From positions 62,001 through 126,000 of the forward strand of contig NZ_AQHJ01000035.1 in assembly GCF_014925405.1 (NCBI RefSeq): a DNA stretch of 64,000 nucleotides, in the 5' to 3' direction. The stretch is from Pseudoalteromonas ulvae UL12. Its GTDB lineage: Bacteria; Pseudomonadota; Gammaproteobacteria; Enterobacterales; Alteromonadaceae. Shown piece by piece: positions 25,984-34,704 of the stretch. Numbering within the stretch: the first letter of the stretch is position 1; every line of letters begins with the position of its first letter. Below the pieces are notes generated by a model. That model worked only from the letters and a program-made list of their open reading frames with translations, searched no databases and had not been told where the DNA came from. A program made the position numbers and the translations under genes.

Positions 25984-27225
25984 ATGGATATTTTAATAAA
26001 CACTAAAAAGCGTCCTTCTTACTTTCTTATCGCAGGGAGTGTCACTGTGCTGATCATCGCTATCGTGTGGCTGATATTACAGCCCTCAGCACAACAACGA
26101 ATTACTTTAGATGATTTATGGTCTGGCGAAGTCCAGCAAGGGGATTTACAGCTGCAGGTATCAGGGTATGGGCGGTTGAAATCTCGCTCTCCGCGTTTGT
26201 TAACCGCACACAGTAATGCCACCGTAGAAGAAGTGCTGTTAAAACCGGGAGCGCTCGTTGAACCTGATAGTGTTATTTTACGTTTGTCTGATCCACAAGT
26301 GAGCCAAGCTTTGTATGCAGCAGAGCAAGCGCTGACACAACGCACCAATCAATATCGCCAACTCGAAATAAATCAACAGCGAGAGTTGTTGGCGCAGCAA
26401 GCCGAACTGGAAATTCTTCGCTCAGCTCTTGAAAGTGCACAATTACAAGTCAATGCACAAAACCAACTGATTGCCAAAGGGATTGTTTCTAATATTGATT
26501 ATCAGCGCTCAGTGTTGGAGTTGAGGCAACTGACTCGCCGCTTAGACATTGAGCAGCAACGCATTACACAATTGCGCCAACTGCACTTAGCTAATTTAGC
26601 CATTGCGCAATCAAACATAGATGCGCAAACCACCGCACTTGCACATGCCAAACACAGGTTCGACACATTAACGGTTACCGCGGGGATCACCGGTGTGGTG
26701 CAATCACTTGCTGTCGAGCTTGGTCAAAGCGTGAGTTTTGGCCAGCAATTAGCACTCGTTGGCAGTACGACCGATTTATACGCGTTGCTCAGTGTGCCGC
26801 AAGCCACCATGCAGCAAGTTGCACTGTCGCAATCTGTGCAAATCAATACCCGTAGTGGGTTTATTGCCGGCAAAGTGAGCCGAATTGATCCGATGATCAA
26901 TAACGGCAGCGTGCAAGTGGAAGTCGTATTAAATGGAGCGCTCACCAACAATGCACGACCAGAACTCAATATTGAGGGAGTGATCAACACAGGGATCCGC
27001 CGCAATGTCTTGTATATCGACAAACCGATTAACGCGAGCCCTTTTAGCGACGCCACTGTCTTTCAACTTAACCAAGCACGGGATCGTGCCACTGCCAAAC
27101 AATTACAGTTTGGTCATCAAACCAATGACAAAATCGAAATTGTTGCTGGTGCCAAGCTTGCCGAGCAGTTTATCCTATCGGATATGTCCCGCTGGCAAGC
27201 TTTTACAACACTGAATGTTATTTAA
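25984..27225 (+). CDS. Periplasmic adaptor of an ABC efflux pump (HlyD/MacA-like)
   Basis: A 413-residue membrane fusion protein with an N-terminal anchor (SYFLIAGSVTVLIIAIVWLIL, about residues 12-32). The split lipoyl domain (ATVEEVLLKPGALVEPDSVILRLSDP and TAGITGVVQSLAVELGQSVSFGQ) encloses a Gln-rich coiled coil at about residues 100-225. It is the first gene of a three-gene pump operon, with the ATPase 33 bases downstream. The likely task is to link the permease to an outer-membrane channel for export of peptides or small toxins. Confidence 0.87.
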   Translation: MDILINTKKRPSYFLIAGSVTVLIIAIVWLILQPSAQQRITLDDLWSGEVQQGDLQLQVSGYGRLKSRSPRLLTAHSNATVEEVLLKPGALVEPDSVILRLSDPQVSQALYAAEQALTQRTNQYRQLEINQQRELLAQQAELEILRSALESAQLQVNAQNQLIAKGIVSNIDYQRSVLELRQLTRRLDIEQQRITQLRQLHLANLAIAQSNIDAQTTALAHAKHRFDTLTVTAGITGVVQSLAVELGQSVSFGQQLALVGSTTDLYALLSVPQATMQQVALSQSVQINTRSGFIAGKVSRIDPMINNGSVQVEVVLNGALTNNARPELNIEGVINTGIRRNVLYIDKPINASPFSDATVFQLNQARDRATAKQLQFGHQTNDKIEIVAGAKLAEQFILSDMSRWQAFTTLNVI

Positions 27226-27258
27226 CTCGCTGGATACAATAAAAATTAAGGACACATT

Positions 27259-27966
27259 ATGAGCCATGTAAGCAAAATTAAACTGAGCAACATCACCAAA
27301 AAATTTGTCTCGTCTGAAATGGAAACCCATGCGTTACAAGGGGTTGACCTCGAAATTTTTTCGGGTGATTACGTCTCAATTTCGGGGCCTTCAGGCTGTG
27401 GTAAGTCAACCTTGCTGGCTATTTTAGGCTTGCTCGACACCGCAACGTCAGGTCAATACTTCATCGGCGAACGGGATGTGAGCCTGCTCAGTGTTAATCA
27501 GCGTGCTTCAGTCAGAAATGAACATCTTGGCTTTGTATTTCAATCGTTTAATTTAATCGATGAGCTGAGCGTGTTTGATAACGTTGCGTTGCCACTGCGT
27601 TATCGTCAGGTGCCTTTGTCTGATGCGCAAATAACGCAAAAAGTCAGCGCGTGCCTTGAAAAAGTGCAAATGAGCCACCGAGCTAATCACAAACCAAACC
27701 AGTTATCAGGCGGGCAGCAACAGCGCATTGCCATTGCTCGGGCGTTAGTGAACGACCCAGATGTGTTGTTAGTTGATGAGCCAACCGGCAACCTTGATTC
27801 GAAAAATGGCGATGCGGTGATGCAGATGCTGGGCGAGCTAAATAAACAAGGCACCGCCATTTGTATGGTGACTCACGATCCGCGTTATGCCGATATGGCC
27901 AAACGTAAGCTCTATTTACTCGACGGCGTGATGGCGGATGAGTTTAATTTGGAGCTTGCGGTATGA
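27259..27966 (+). CDS. ABC efflux ATPase (MacB/LolD-like)
   Basis: A 235-residue ATPase with Walker A GPSGCGKST, Q-loop FQSFNLID, signature LSGGQQQR, Walker B VLLVDEPTGNLD and switch His in VTHD. All match the MacB/LolD group that energises FtsX-fold permeases. Its stop overlaps the permease start (ATGA at 27963-27966). Confidence 0.93.
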   Translation: MSHVSKIKLSNITKKFVSSEMETHALQGVDLEIFSGDYVSISGPSGCGKSTLLAILGLLDTATSGQYFIGERDVSLLSVNQRASVRNEHLGFVFQSFNLIDELSVFDNVALPLRYRQVPLSDAQITQKVSACLEKVQMSHRANHKPNQLSGGQQQRIAIARALVNDPDVLLVDEPTGNLDSKNGDAVMQMLGELNKQGTAICMVTHDPRYADMAKRKLYLLDGVMADEFNLELAV

Positions 27967-30371
27967 AATGGTTGAAACACTTTTTTAAACAGGACATGAA
28001 ACTCGCGTGGGTGAATTTATCGACATTGCCCGGCTTTAGCATCACGGTGATCGCCACGCTTGCGGTCACGCTTGCTGCGTTGACTGTGGTACTCAATATT
28101 AACTATTTAGTACTTGGAAAATCATTACCTTATCCCAATGCTCAAACGCTTATCACCACAGATCAAAGCGAAACCATTAATGGCGAGACGCAGTATGGTT
28201 TTCAGATTATGTCGGCGCAATTTCATTTATACAATGACACCCGCTTTATCGACACCATGGCGATTATGAGCCTTTCGGGCGATCGCTTAAACGATTTAAA
28301 AGACAAGCCGTTTGTTGATGGAATGCGCGTGACTCCAGAGTATTTTAAATTACTTAATACGCCGATGCATTTAGGGCGGTATTTTAATGACGATGAAGGC
28401 ATTAACGATAAACAAAGAGTGATGATTTTGAGCTTTGCTTACTGGCAAAAACATTTTGCAGCCAATGAACAAGTGATTGGCCAGTACACACAATTTGGCC
28501 AAAACCGTTATCAAATAATTGGCGTGACGGCTGCCCATTTTGAGTCGCCCGAAATCTTTGGCAGTTTTGCAATTGATGCCTTTTTTAGTTTTGCTGAGGA
28601 GATTTCACTTACATCACATTGGGACGATATTACCGGAGGCACCAATGGAATCGCCCGTTTAAAGCCGGGTGTGACGCTTGAGCAAGTCAATCAGGTGCTC
28701 GGCGAGCAAATCAATACCCTTTATCAAGGGCGCGAAAGCGTGGCGGTCAATACGGCCATTGGCGCACGCTTTATGCCATTAAAGCAAAAAATTATTGGTA
28801 ACAGTACGGACATGGCTTTGCTGCTTTTAGCTGGGGTAAGCACTTTGTTATTGATTGCAATTACCAATATCACCAATCTATTTTTATCCCGTGCGGCGCA
28901 AAAACATCGTGAATTAGCCATTCAAGCCTCTCTTGGCGCCCATCCTAAGCACATTTTTATGAATTTGTTTGCAGAGAGTCTACTGCTTTGCTTAAGCGCT
29001 TGTGGATTGGGATTACTGATGGCTGGCTGGATCATGGTGTGGCTTGAGCAAGATTTACAATATTTATTTGCTCGCTTACAAAACTTAACGCTTGATCGTG
29101 TCACCGTCGGTGTCAGTGTGTTGATTAGTGTACTGATTGCTGCGGTCATGGCCGGAATATGCAGCCGAAAAATCAATTATGATCAGTTGATTATGCAGTT
29201 ACAAACCAGTGGTAAAGGCACGGGAGCGCAAATTTCGCAGCTGACGCGCAATATTCTGATAGCGAGTCAAATCAGCCTTGCGACATTGTTACTAATTGGC
29301 GCAACATCGGTGCTTAGCCCTGCACTTGAGCGGTTAAATAAACCGGTCGGGTTTAATACTGACTCTGTGCATTACTTGCGGGTAGATACTGGTACGCTTG
29401 AGCCAGCGCAGTATTTGTTGTTGTCGAGTCAAATAAAAGAGGCGCTTAAACCGCTGCCACAGATAAACGATGTAGCCAGAACAGCCGTTACACCACTGCA
29501 CATGGGCTGGGAAATTTATCTCTATGATGAGCTGAACACTATGCTTGGTATTGCCAGTGTTGGCTATTTTGATAGCAATAGTTTTGCATTGCTCGAGCAC
29601 GAGTTTGTCAGCGGTCGTAGTTTTACTGATTTCAATGGTGAGCAAGGTGGCAGCGCCGAAATAATCATTAGCGAATCACTCGCAAAACGGGTGTTTAAAG
29701 GTGAACCAGCAGTGGGAAAAGTGCTGCAAAGCCGCCCGAATACGCCGCTCACTGTGGTGGGGGTGGTCAAGGATATTTATGTACCCGATAGAGGCGACAC
29801 TTATGCTAAAGAGCGGTTTTACTTACCTTTTACGCCTGAACGACTGGGCTTTAAATTAAAACTAAATAGTCAACTCAGTAAAGCGCAGCTCAATGAGATC
29901 TTAAAAACAGTCGACCCTCAATTAACGGTGGCGCAGTATAATAGCTTAAATGAATTGATCAGCCTGCGCTTAAGAGAAACGCAGTTGGTTGCAGGGTTAA
30001 CTGTGAGCCTTATTTTACTGGCGCTCAGCTTAGCCGCGGCGGGGATTTACGGAGTACTCAGTTACAGTGTCCAGATGCGCCGTTATGAGCTGGGTATTCA
30101 TCTATCATTGGGGGCGCATACGCACACAGTGATTGCTTTGGTATTAAAGCAAAGTATGCGACCTGTGTTGTTGGGCTTGGTTGTGGGCTGTGTGTCGGCA
30201 GTGCTGTGTTACTTAATTGGCATGCGGGTATGGGATATGTCATTTACGGGCTCGTGGCTGAGTGTGTTACTGACGTTACCAGTGTTGTTAGTGATAGCAA
30301 TGCTTGCATGTTATTTACCTGTTCGTAAAGTTGTGGCGCGAGATCCATTGCAGGCCTTGCGGGTTGAATAA
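27963..30371 (+). CDS. Two-module FtsX-fold ABC permease
   Basis: An 802-residue permease with two tandem FtsX/MacB-type units. Each has a leading helix, a periplasmic domain and three helices: MacB-PCD at about residues 50-250 with helices at about 275-390, a second leading helix near 425, a second periplasmic domain to about 650, and helices at about 680-790 ending in LACYLPVRKVVARDPLQALRVE. This duplicated layout differs from the usual one-module MacB. A lone copy could therefore work as a pseudo-dimer with two ATPases. A terminator-like hairpin follows at 30400. Confidence 0.88.
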   Translation: MKWLKHFFKQDMKLAWVNLSTLPGFSITVIATLAVTLAALTVVLNINYLVLGKSLPYPNAQTLITTDQSETINGETQYGFQIMSAQFHLYNDTRFIDTMAIMSLSGDRLNDLKDKPFVDGMRVTPEYFKLLNTPMHLGRYFNDDEGINDKQRVMILSFAYWQKHFAANEQVIGQYTQFGQNRYQIIGVTAAHFESPEIFGSFAIDAFFSFAEEISLTSHWDDITGGTNGIARLKPGVTLEQVNQVLGEQINTLYQGRESVAVNTAIGARFMPLKQKIIGNSTDMALLLLAGVSTLLLIAITNITNLFLSRAAQKHRELAIQASLGAHPKHIFMNLFAESLLLCLSACGLGLLMAGWIMVWLEQDLQYLFARLQNLTLDRVTVGVSVLISVLIAAVMAGICSRKINYDQLIMQLQTSGKGTGAQISQLTRNILIASQISLATLLLIGATSVLSPALERLNKPVGFNTDSVHYLRVDTGTLEPAQYLLLSSQIKEALKPLPQINDVARTAVTPLHMGWEIYLYDELNTMLGIASVGYFDSNSFALLEHEFVSGRSFTDFNGEQGGSAEIIISESLAKRVFKGEPAVGKVLQSRPNTPLTVVGVVKDIYVPDRGDTYAKERFYLPFTPERLGFKLKLNSQLSKAQLNEILKTVDPQLTVAQYNSLNELISLRLRETQLVAGLTVSLILLALSLAAAGIYGVLSYSVQMRRYELGIHLSLGAHTHTVIALVLKQSMRPVLLGLVVGCVSAVLCYLIGMRVWDMSFTGSWLSVLLTLPVLLVIAMLACYLPVRKVVARDPLQALRVE

Positions 30372-30399
30372 GCAATCAAGCCAGTATTATCATCAACAT

Positions 30400-30426
30400 A
30401 GCGCAATCTGTTAGACTGCGCTTTTT
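30400..30426 (+). terminator. Terminator between the pump operon and the two-component genes
   Basis: AGCGCA (30400-30405) and TGCGCT (30417-30422) form a stem with an inner TCT/AGA pair and are followed by TTTT. The hairpin is short, so read-through into the regulatory genes is possible. Confidence 0.6.
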
Positions 30427-30495
30427 CGGTATTTTTTCAAGCCAAGAAATTCAAGCCAAGAAAACTGATGGATTCAAATAAGTAGGTAAATAGCG

Positions 30496-31863
30496 ATGCA
30501 AACACAGACCCTTTTAATCGTCGACGATAAAGCCGATATTCGCTTAAGCCTAAAATTTTTATTTAAAAATCATGGGTTTTTGGTGCAAGAAGCCAGCGAT
30601 TTAAACCAAGCGCGTGCGTTCCTCAACACACCTAATCACGCTATTGATTTAGTGCTGCTAGATATGAACTATGAATTTGATACCACTTCTGGTGAAGAAG
30701 GGCTTACTTTTTTAAAACAGATGCAGGGCACACAAGCACCGCCGATTATCGCCATGACGGCTTGGTCGAGTGTTAACTTGGCCGTAGAAGCCATGCAGGT
30801 GGGTGCGAAAGACTTTTTTGCCAAACCATGGGATAACCACGCTGTGTTAATGATGGTGAAAAAGCAGCTTGCGCTGGCAGATATTGAAAAAGCGTCGGCG
30901 ACTTCACCCACACCTGCGAGCATGCCTGTCATTGATGGTTTACTGTGGCATAGCAGCGCAATGCAACAGTTAAAGCGGCAAATCGATCGCATTGCCAAAA
31001 CCGATGCCACGGTTTTTTTACGGGGTGAAAACGGCACCGGTAAAACATGCATTGCGCAGTATCTTCATCAGCAGTCGTTGCGAAAAGGTGCCTTTGTAGG
31101 CGTAAATGTGGCGGCTATTCCGGAAAACTTATTTGAAAGTGAGCTATTTGGCCACAAAAAAGGCGCGTTTACCGATGCCAAACAAGACAGAGTCGGGCGC
31201 TTTGCCAAAGCTTCGGGCGGCACGTTATTTTTAGATGAAGTGGGCACACAGGGTTTAAACCAACAAGCCAAGTTACTGCGAGTGCTCGAATCTCAAGAAT
31301 ATGAATTAGTCGGAGACAACACCACTCAGGTGGCTGATTGCCGTGTGATCAGCGCCTCGAATGCGGACTTTGAGCAGCTAATGAGCACAGGTGCGTTTCG
31401 AACAGATTTGTATTTTCGTTTAAATACCATTGAGCTGGTGATCCCACCTTTGCGCGAACGCCTTGATGAAATTAACACCTTGGCAGAACACTTTTTAAAA
31501 CTGCACAGTCAAAAATACCAGCTCGAGGCCCCCACTTTAACTGAGGAAGCACTTGAGCTTATGCACGCATATCATTGGCCAGGTAATGTGCGCGAGCTTA
31601 GCCACATGATGGCCCGAAGCGTCTTAATGAACGAACACGGCGCTATCACGATTGAAGACTTGGCGTGTTTGCAGCCGACCTCAGCTGAGCAAGCGCCGTC
31701 AAGCCCTTTACCCTTGATGACACTTGAAGAAGCTGAGCTTAAATTACTTAAAATGGCGATGGCGCAAAGCAATAATCAAGTCGAAGACGCGGCACTGTTA
31801 TTGGGGATCAGTAAAAGTGCGATTTATCGCCGCCTCGATAAATTCAATATCAAAACGAAATAG
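30496..31863 (+). CDS. NtrC-type response regulator with GAFTDA instead of GAFTGA
   Basis: A 455-residue regulator. The receiver domain (1-125) has acidic DD at 10-11 and the phosphoryl acceptor Asp56 (LVLLDMNY). The AAA+ domain has Walker A GENGTGKT, Walker B GGTLFLDEVG and the arginine-finger region. The C-terminus is a Fis-type helix-turn-helix (VEDAALLLGISKSAIYRRLDKF). The sigma-54 contact loop reads KGAFTDA, so the second Gly of GAFTGA is Asp. The Phe and Thr needed for sigma-54 contact remain. It probably controls the pump operon upstream in response to the kinase that follows 9 bases later. Confidence 0.9.
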   Translation: MQTQTLLIVDDKADIRLSLKFLFKNHGFLVQEASDLNQARAFLNTPNHAIDLVLLDMNYEFDTTSGEEGLTFLKQMQGTQAPPIIAMTAWSSVNLAVEAMQVGAKDFFAKPWDNHAVLMMVKKQLALADIEKASATSPTPASMPVIDGLLWHSSAMQQLKRQIDRIAKTDATVFLRGENGTGKTCIAQYLHQQSLRKGAFVGVNVAAIPENLFESELFGHKKGAFTDAKQDRVGRFAKASGGTLFLDEVGTQGLNQQAKLLRVLESQEYELVGDNTTQVADCRVISASNADFEQLMSTGAFRTDLYFRLNTIELVIPPLRERLDEINTLAEHFLKLHSQKYQLEAPTLTEEALELMHAYHWPGNVRELSHMMARSVLMNEHGAITIEDLACLQPTSAEQAPSSPLPLMTLEEAELKLLKMAMAQSNNQVEDAALLLGISKSAIYRRLDKFNIKTK

Positions 31864-31872
31864 AGCCCTGAG

Positions 31873-33177
31873 ATGATGTTACCTAAGTCGCTTGAACATT
31901 TACTCGTGAGTTGTTTTGTTGGGTTTGCGCTGATTATAGGTGCGTTATTGGCGACCCTCTTTTATCTCACCGATACATCACTGTTGCTTATGTTAACCAT
32001 TGTCGTGGTGGTATTGATCCCCATGATCATTGCGGCAACTGTCTGTTTTCGAGCCATGACGAAGCCATTTTATAATTTATCAGCCATGTTAGAAGCCATT
32101 CGACATGAAGATTATAGCTTGCGGGCCAACCCAAAATTTACCCAAGGCGCAGTCAAAACCCTCTCAGACGAAGTCACCCTAATGGCACAAGATTTACAAG
32201 CACGAAAACAACACTATGACCAACAAGCTGTGCTGGTATTAGGATTAATCGAACAACTGGCCACGCCTATTGCCTTATTTGATCAAGATGGCCGTTTGCA
32301 ACATGCCAACGATGCGTTTTCGCTATGGTGTCATAAACCATGGCGAAACTTGAAATCGAGCCATGCGAGTCAACTCGGCCTCACATTTAACCAGCAATCG
32401 GCGCAGCTTGTTCACTGGACTTTTGCAGAGCCTTCTTTAGCTGCTAAGTGGCAACTAAGGCACAGTCAGCTGAGTATGCAAGGGTTACAGTATCAGCTCG
32501 TCGTGCTGACCAATATTGAACAAGTGGTGTATCAAACTGAGCAAACCGCTTGGCATAAAATGACCAAAGTGCTCAGTCATGAAATTAACAATTCGCTTGC
32601 GCCCATCAAGTCATTAGCGCAATCGCTCGAACAAATGCTCGCAGAGCACGAACCCGATGTGCTGGATGCGTTAAGTGTGATTGGAGCGCGCAGCGATGGC
32701 CTAATGAAATTCGTTAATCGTTATGCCAATTTAGCCACCGAATACGATGTGCACCTTACGCCTATCAATGTAGAGGAATGTGCCGAATCAGTGATGGGTT
32801 TATTTGATTACCCAATAGCAAAAGACATCAAAGTGGCATGGGTACTCGCAGATAAAGTATTACTCGAACAAGTGTTGGTGAATTTAGTTAAAAACGCGAT
32901 AGAAGCGAGTAAAGATCGGGCAACGATCTTAATTAACGCCCATCAACAAGGTGAACAAGTGGTGATCTCGGTAGTGGATTCGGGCTCAGGCATCGCCAAT
33001 CCTGATAACTTGTTTGTACCTTTTTACACCACTAAAATACAAGGTAAAGGGATTGGTTTAACCCTATGCCGTAATATGGTCGAACAGCAAGGCGGCAAAC
33101 TGAGTGTGACTAATCGCCTGAACACTCAAGGTGTGATTGCAAGCGTGGTACTGGCCGCGGCCAACCGAGATGAATGA
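31873..33177 (+). CDS. Sensor histidine kinase (NtrB-like)
   Basis: A 434-residue membrane kinase. Two helices at about residues 12-32 and 36-60 with almost no periplasmic loop suggest sensing within the membrane. A HAMP-like stretch (RAMTKPFYNLSAMLEAIRHEDYSLRA) follows, then a PAS-like domain, the phosphoacceptor region VLSHEINNSLAPIKSLAQSL, and the ATP domain with N-box NLVKNAIEAS, G1 DSGSGI, F-box FVPFYTTK and G2 GKGIGLTL. The minimal sensor plus neighbouring efflux pump is like systems that detect membrane-active peptides. The ligand is inferred, not seen. Confidence 0.9.
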   Translation: MMLPKSLEHLLVSCFVGFALIIGALLATLFYLTDTSLLLMLTIVVVVLIPMIIAATVCFRAMTKPFYNLSAMLEAIRHEDYSLRANPKFTQGAVKTLSDEVTLMAQDLQARKQHYDQQAVLVLGLIEQLATPIALFDQDGRLQHANDAFSLWCHKPWRNLKSSHASQLGLTFNQQSAQLVHWTFAEPSLAAKWQLRHSQLSMQGLQYQLVVLTNIEQVVYQTEQTAWHKMTKVLSHEINNSLAPIKSLAQSLEQMLAEHEPDVLDALSVIGARSDGLMKFVNRYANLATEYDVHLTPINVEECAESVMGLFDYPIAKDIKVAWVLADKVLLEQVLVNLVKNAIEASKDRATILINAHQQGEQVVISVVDSGSGIANPDNLFVPFYTTKIQGKGIGLTLCRNMVEQQGGKLSVTNRLNTQGVIASVVLAAANRDE

Positions 33178-33330
33178 CTATTTTGATATCCGTGCTTCTG
33201 AATTAAAAAGACACAAAAACAGTGATTATTGGATAAAATTTAAGTAAAACAAGATTTTAAATTGACCGAAAGCTTGTTTTTTTACGTCTTGATTGATCTC
33301 GCAACCAAAACGACTAAAGTTTAGTGGCCT

Positions 33331-33432
33331 CAGAACAAGTTAATAAATACGGTTCAACTAATTTGTCACTTTAATTGCAAACTGAGTAATCAAATTGCCA
33401 AATTGGTTTCACATATTATAGAAGCGTTAGCT
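33331..33432 (+). repeat. attC-like site A, before the SIR2-like gene
   Basis: The 3' end reads GAAGCGTTAGCT with GTTAGCT at 33426-33432. The 5' side contains CAGAACAAGT with the conserved AAC. The first 60 bases, and about 30 before it, are homologous to site C (37361). This resembles a degenerate integron recombination site. The next gene begins 46 bases later. Confidence 0.5.
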
Positions 33433-33477
33433 GTTTAATGATATTTCACAATATTCTTCCAATTTAAGAGTAATTTA

Positions 33478-34584
33478 ATGAAAACTGTTTACATCGTTGG
33501 AGCTGGATTTTCAGTCCAAGCTGGAGCACCTACACAAGCCAATTTATTGCCAGAAGCTATCCGCTTATATAGTGAAAATGCTGATAACTATAATATTCAG
33601 AGGTTTTCTATATTCAAAGATTTTTTAATTAATCAACTTGGCTATGCTGAAAATATGTTGGATCAAGTTGAGCTTGAAGATATTTTTACTCCACTCGATC
33701 GGTGCTTAACTGAGAGTTCTCAATTTAGAGGTATCGGATTGGATAAGATAATGGAAGTCCGCGAAGCGGTTTTTCATGTCGTAGGGCGTACAATTCAACT
33801 TGTTTTAAATGAGACTCAAAATTCCAAACAATACATCAATGATTTTGCTAATTACCTTACTAAGAAGTCATCGGTTAGAGCTAATAATAATTACAGGATT
33901 TCTGACCCTGTAAGTGTAATTAGTACGAACTGGGATATCCTATTAGATAATTCAATTCATAAATCGATTGTGCACAATAACCATGAGGCAGTTGTTGATT
34001 ATTGTTGTTACATAAGCTCAAGAGATGAGATAGATGAGTCAATAAAACCTGGTTTAGAAAAACTAGGGCAAGGTGGCTTTAATGTTAAGTTGCTAAAACT
34101 TCATGGCTCCCTAAATTGGCTTCAATGTCCTAGATGCATGAGACTATATGCACGGTTTTCTAGGAAGGATGGGGTTCTTGATTATGAAAATAGAGAATCG
34201 TGCAGGCACTGTGATAAGAACTTTCCCGAAGAACAAAACAATCATTTACTAACTTCAAACTTAATAATGCCCACTTACATCAAGGATCTATCCAATCCAC
34301 AATATAAAGTTATTTGGCAGAATGCAGGGATTGAAATAGCAGAAGCGGATAAACTAGTATTTATAGGTTATTCATTACCTAATGCTGACTTTGAAATGCG
34401 TCAATTGCTGTCTCGAATGACTCGGAAAACAGCTAAAATTGAAGTAGTTGATTACTGTAATAACTCTGATGATAAAAAGCTCGTTAAAAAGCACTGGTCG
34501 AAATTCTTTGGTGACAGAGAGTTATCATTCAGCTTTTCCGGTGCGCAAGGTTATATTGATGAACTTGTGCGAAACAACAGCTAG
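33478..34584 (+). CDS. SIR2-like domain protein with a zinc knuckle (candidate defence gene)
   Basis: A 368-residue protein of the SIR2-like (SIR2_2) type, NAD-binding by family. It has the Gly-rich start VGAGFSVQAGAP (residues 7-18), VISTNWDILLD (148-157), and KLHGSLNW with His209 at the catalytic position. A Cys4 knuckle (C217-C220 and C242-C245) follows at once, and the C-terminal FIGYSLPNADFEMRQLLSR closes the Rossmann fold. Stand-alone SIR2-like proteins of this kind occur in anti-phage NADase systems and as single cassette genes. No partner gene (TIR, Argonaute, HerA or similar) is next to it. It lies between two attC-like sites. NAD hydrolysis on infection is a hypothesis. Confidence 0.82.
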   Translation: MKTVYIVGAGFSVQAGAPTQANLLPEAIRLYSENADNYNIQRFSIFKDFLINQLGYAENMLDQVELEDIFTPLDRCLTESSQFRGIGLDKIMEVREAVFHVVGRTIQLVLNETQNSKQYINDFANYLTKKSSVRANNNYRISDPVSVISTNWDILLDNSIHKSIVHNNHEAVVDYCCYISSRDEIDESIKPGLEKLGQGGFNVKLLKLHGSLNWLQCPRCMRLYARFSRKDGVLDYENRESCRHCDKNFPEEQNNHLLTSNLIMPTYIKDLSNPQYKVIWQNAGIEIAEADKLVFIGYSLPNADFEMRQLLSRMTRKTAKIEVVDYCNNSDDKKLVKKHWSKFFGDRELSFSFSGAQGYIDELVRNNS

Positions 34585-34677
34585 CAAGATATTTTAATGT
34601 AACTAAAACAGTTGAGTTGGTTCCGTTTCGCTCCACATTATAACCAACTTTTTAGTTCGCTTAAGCAGTCGTTAGCT
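34579..34677 (+). repeat. attC-like site B, after the SIR2-like gene
   Basis: The left end AGCTAGC (34579-34585) pairs with the right end GTTAGCT (34671-34677) except for one base. The interior has AACTAAAA (34601-34608) and AGTTGGTT (34615-34622) pairing with AACCAACT (34642-34649) and TTTTAGTT (34650-34657), with a 6-base bulge on one arm. Such asymmetry is typical of attC hairpins. It overlaps the stop of the SIR2-like gene, as cassette sites often do. Confidence 0.68.
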
Positions 34678-34704
34678 ATTCAATTAATCTCACATGGAAG
34701 TATC

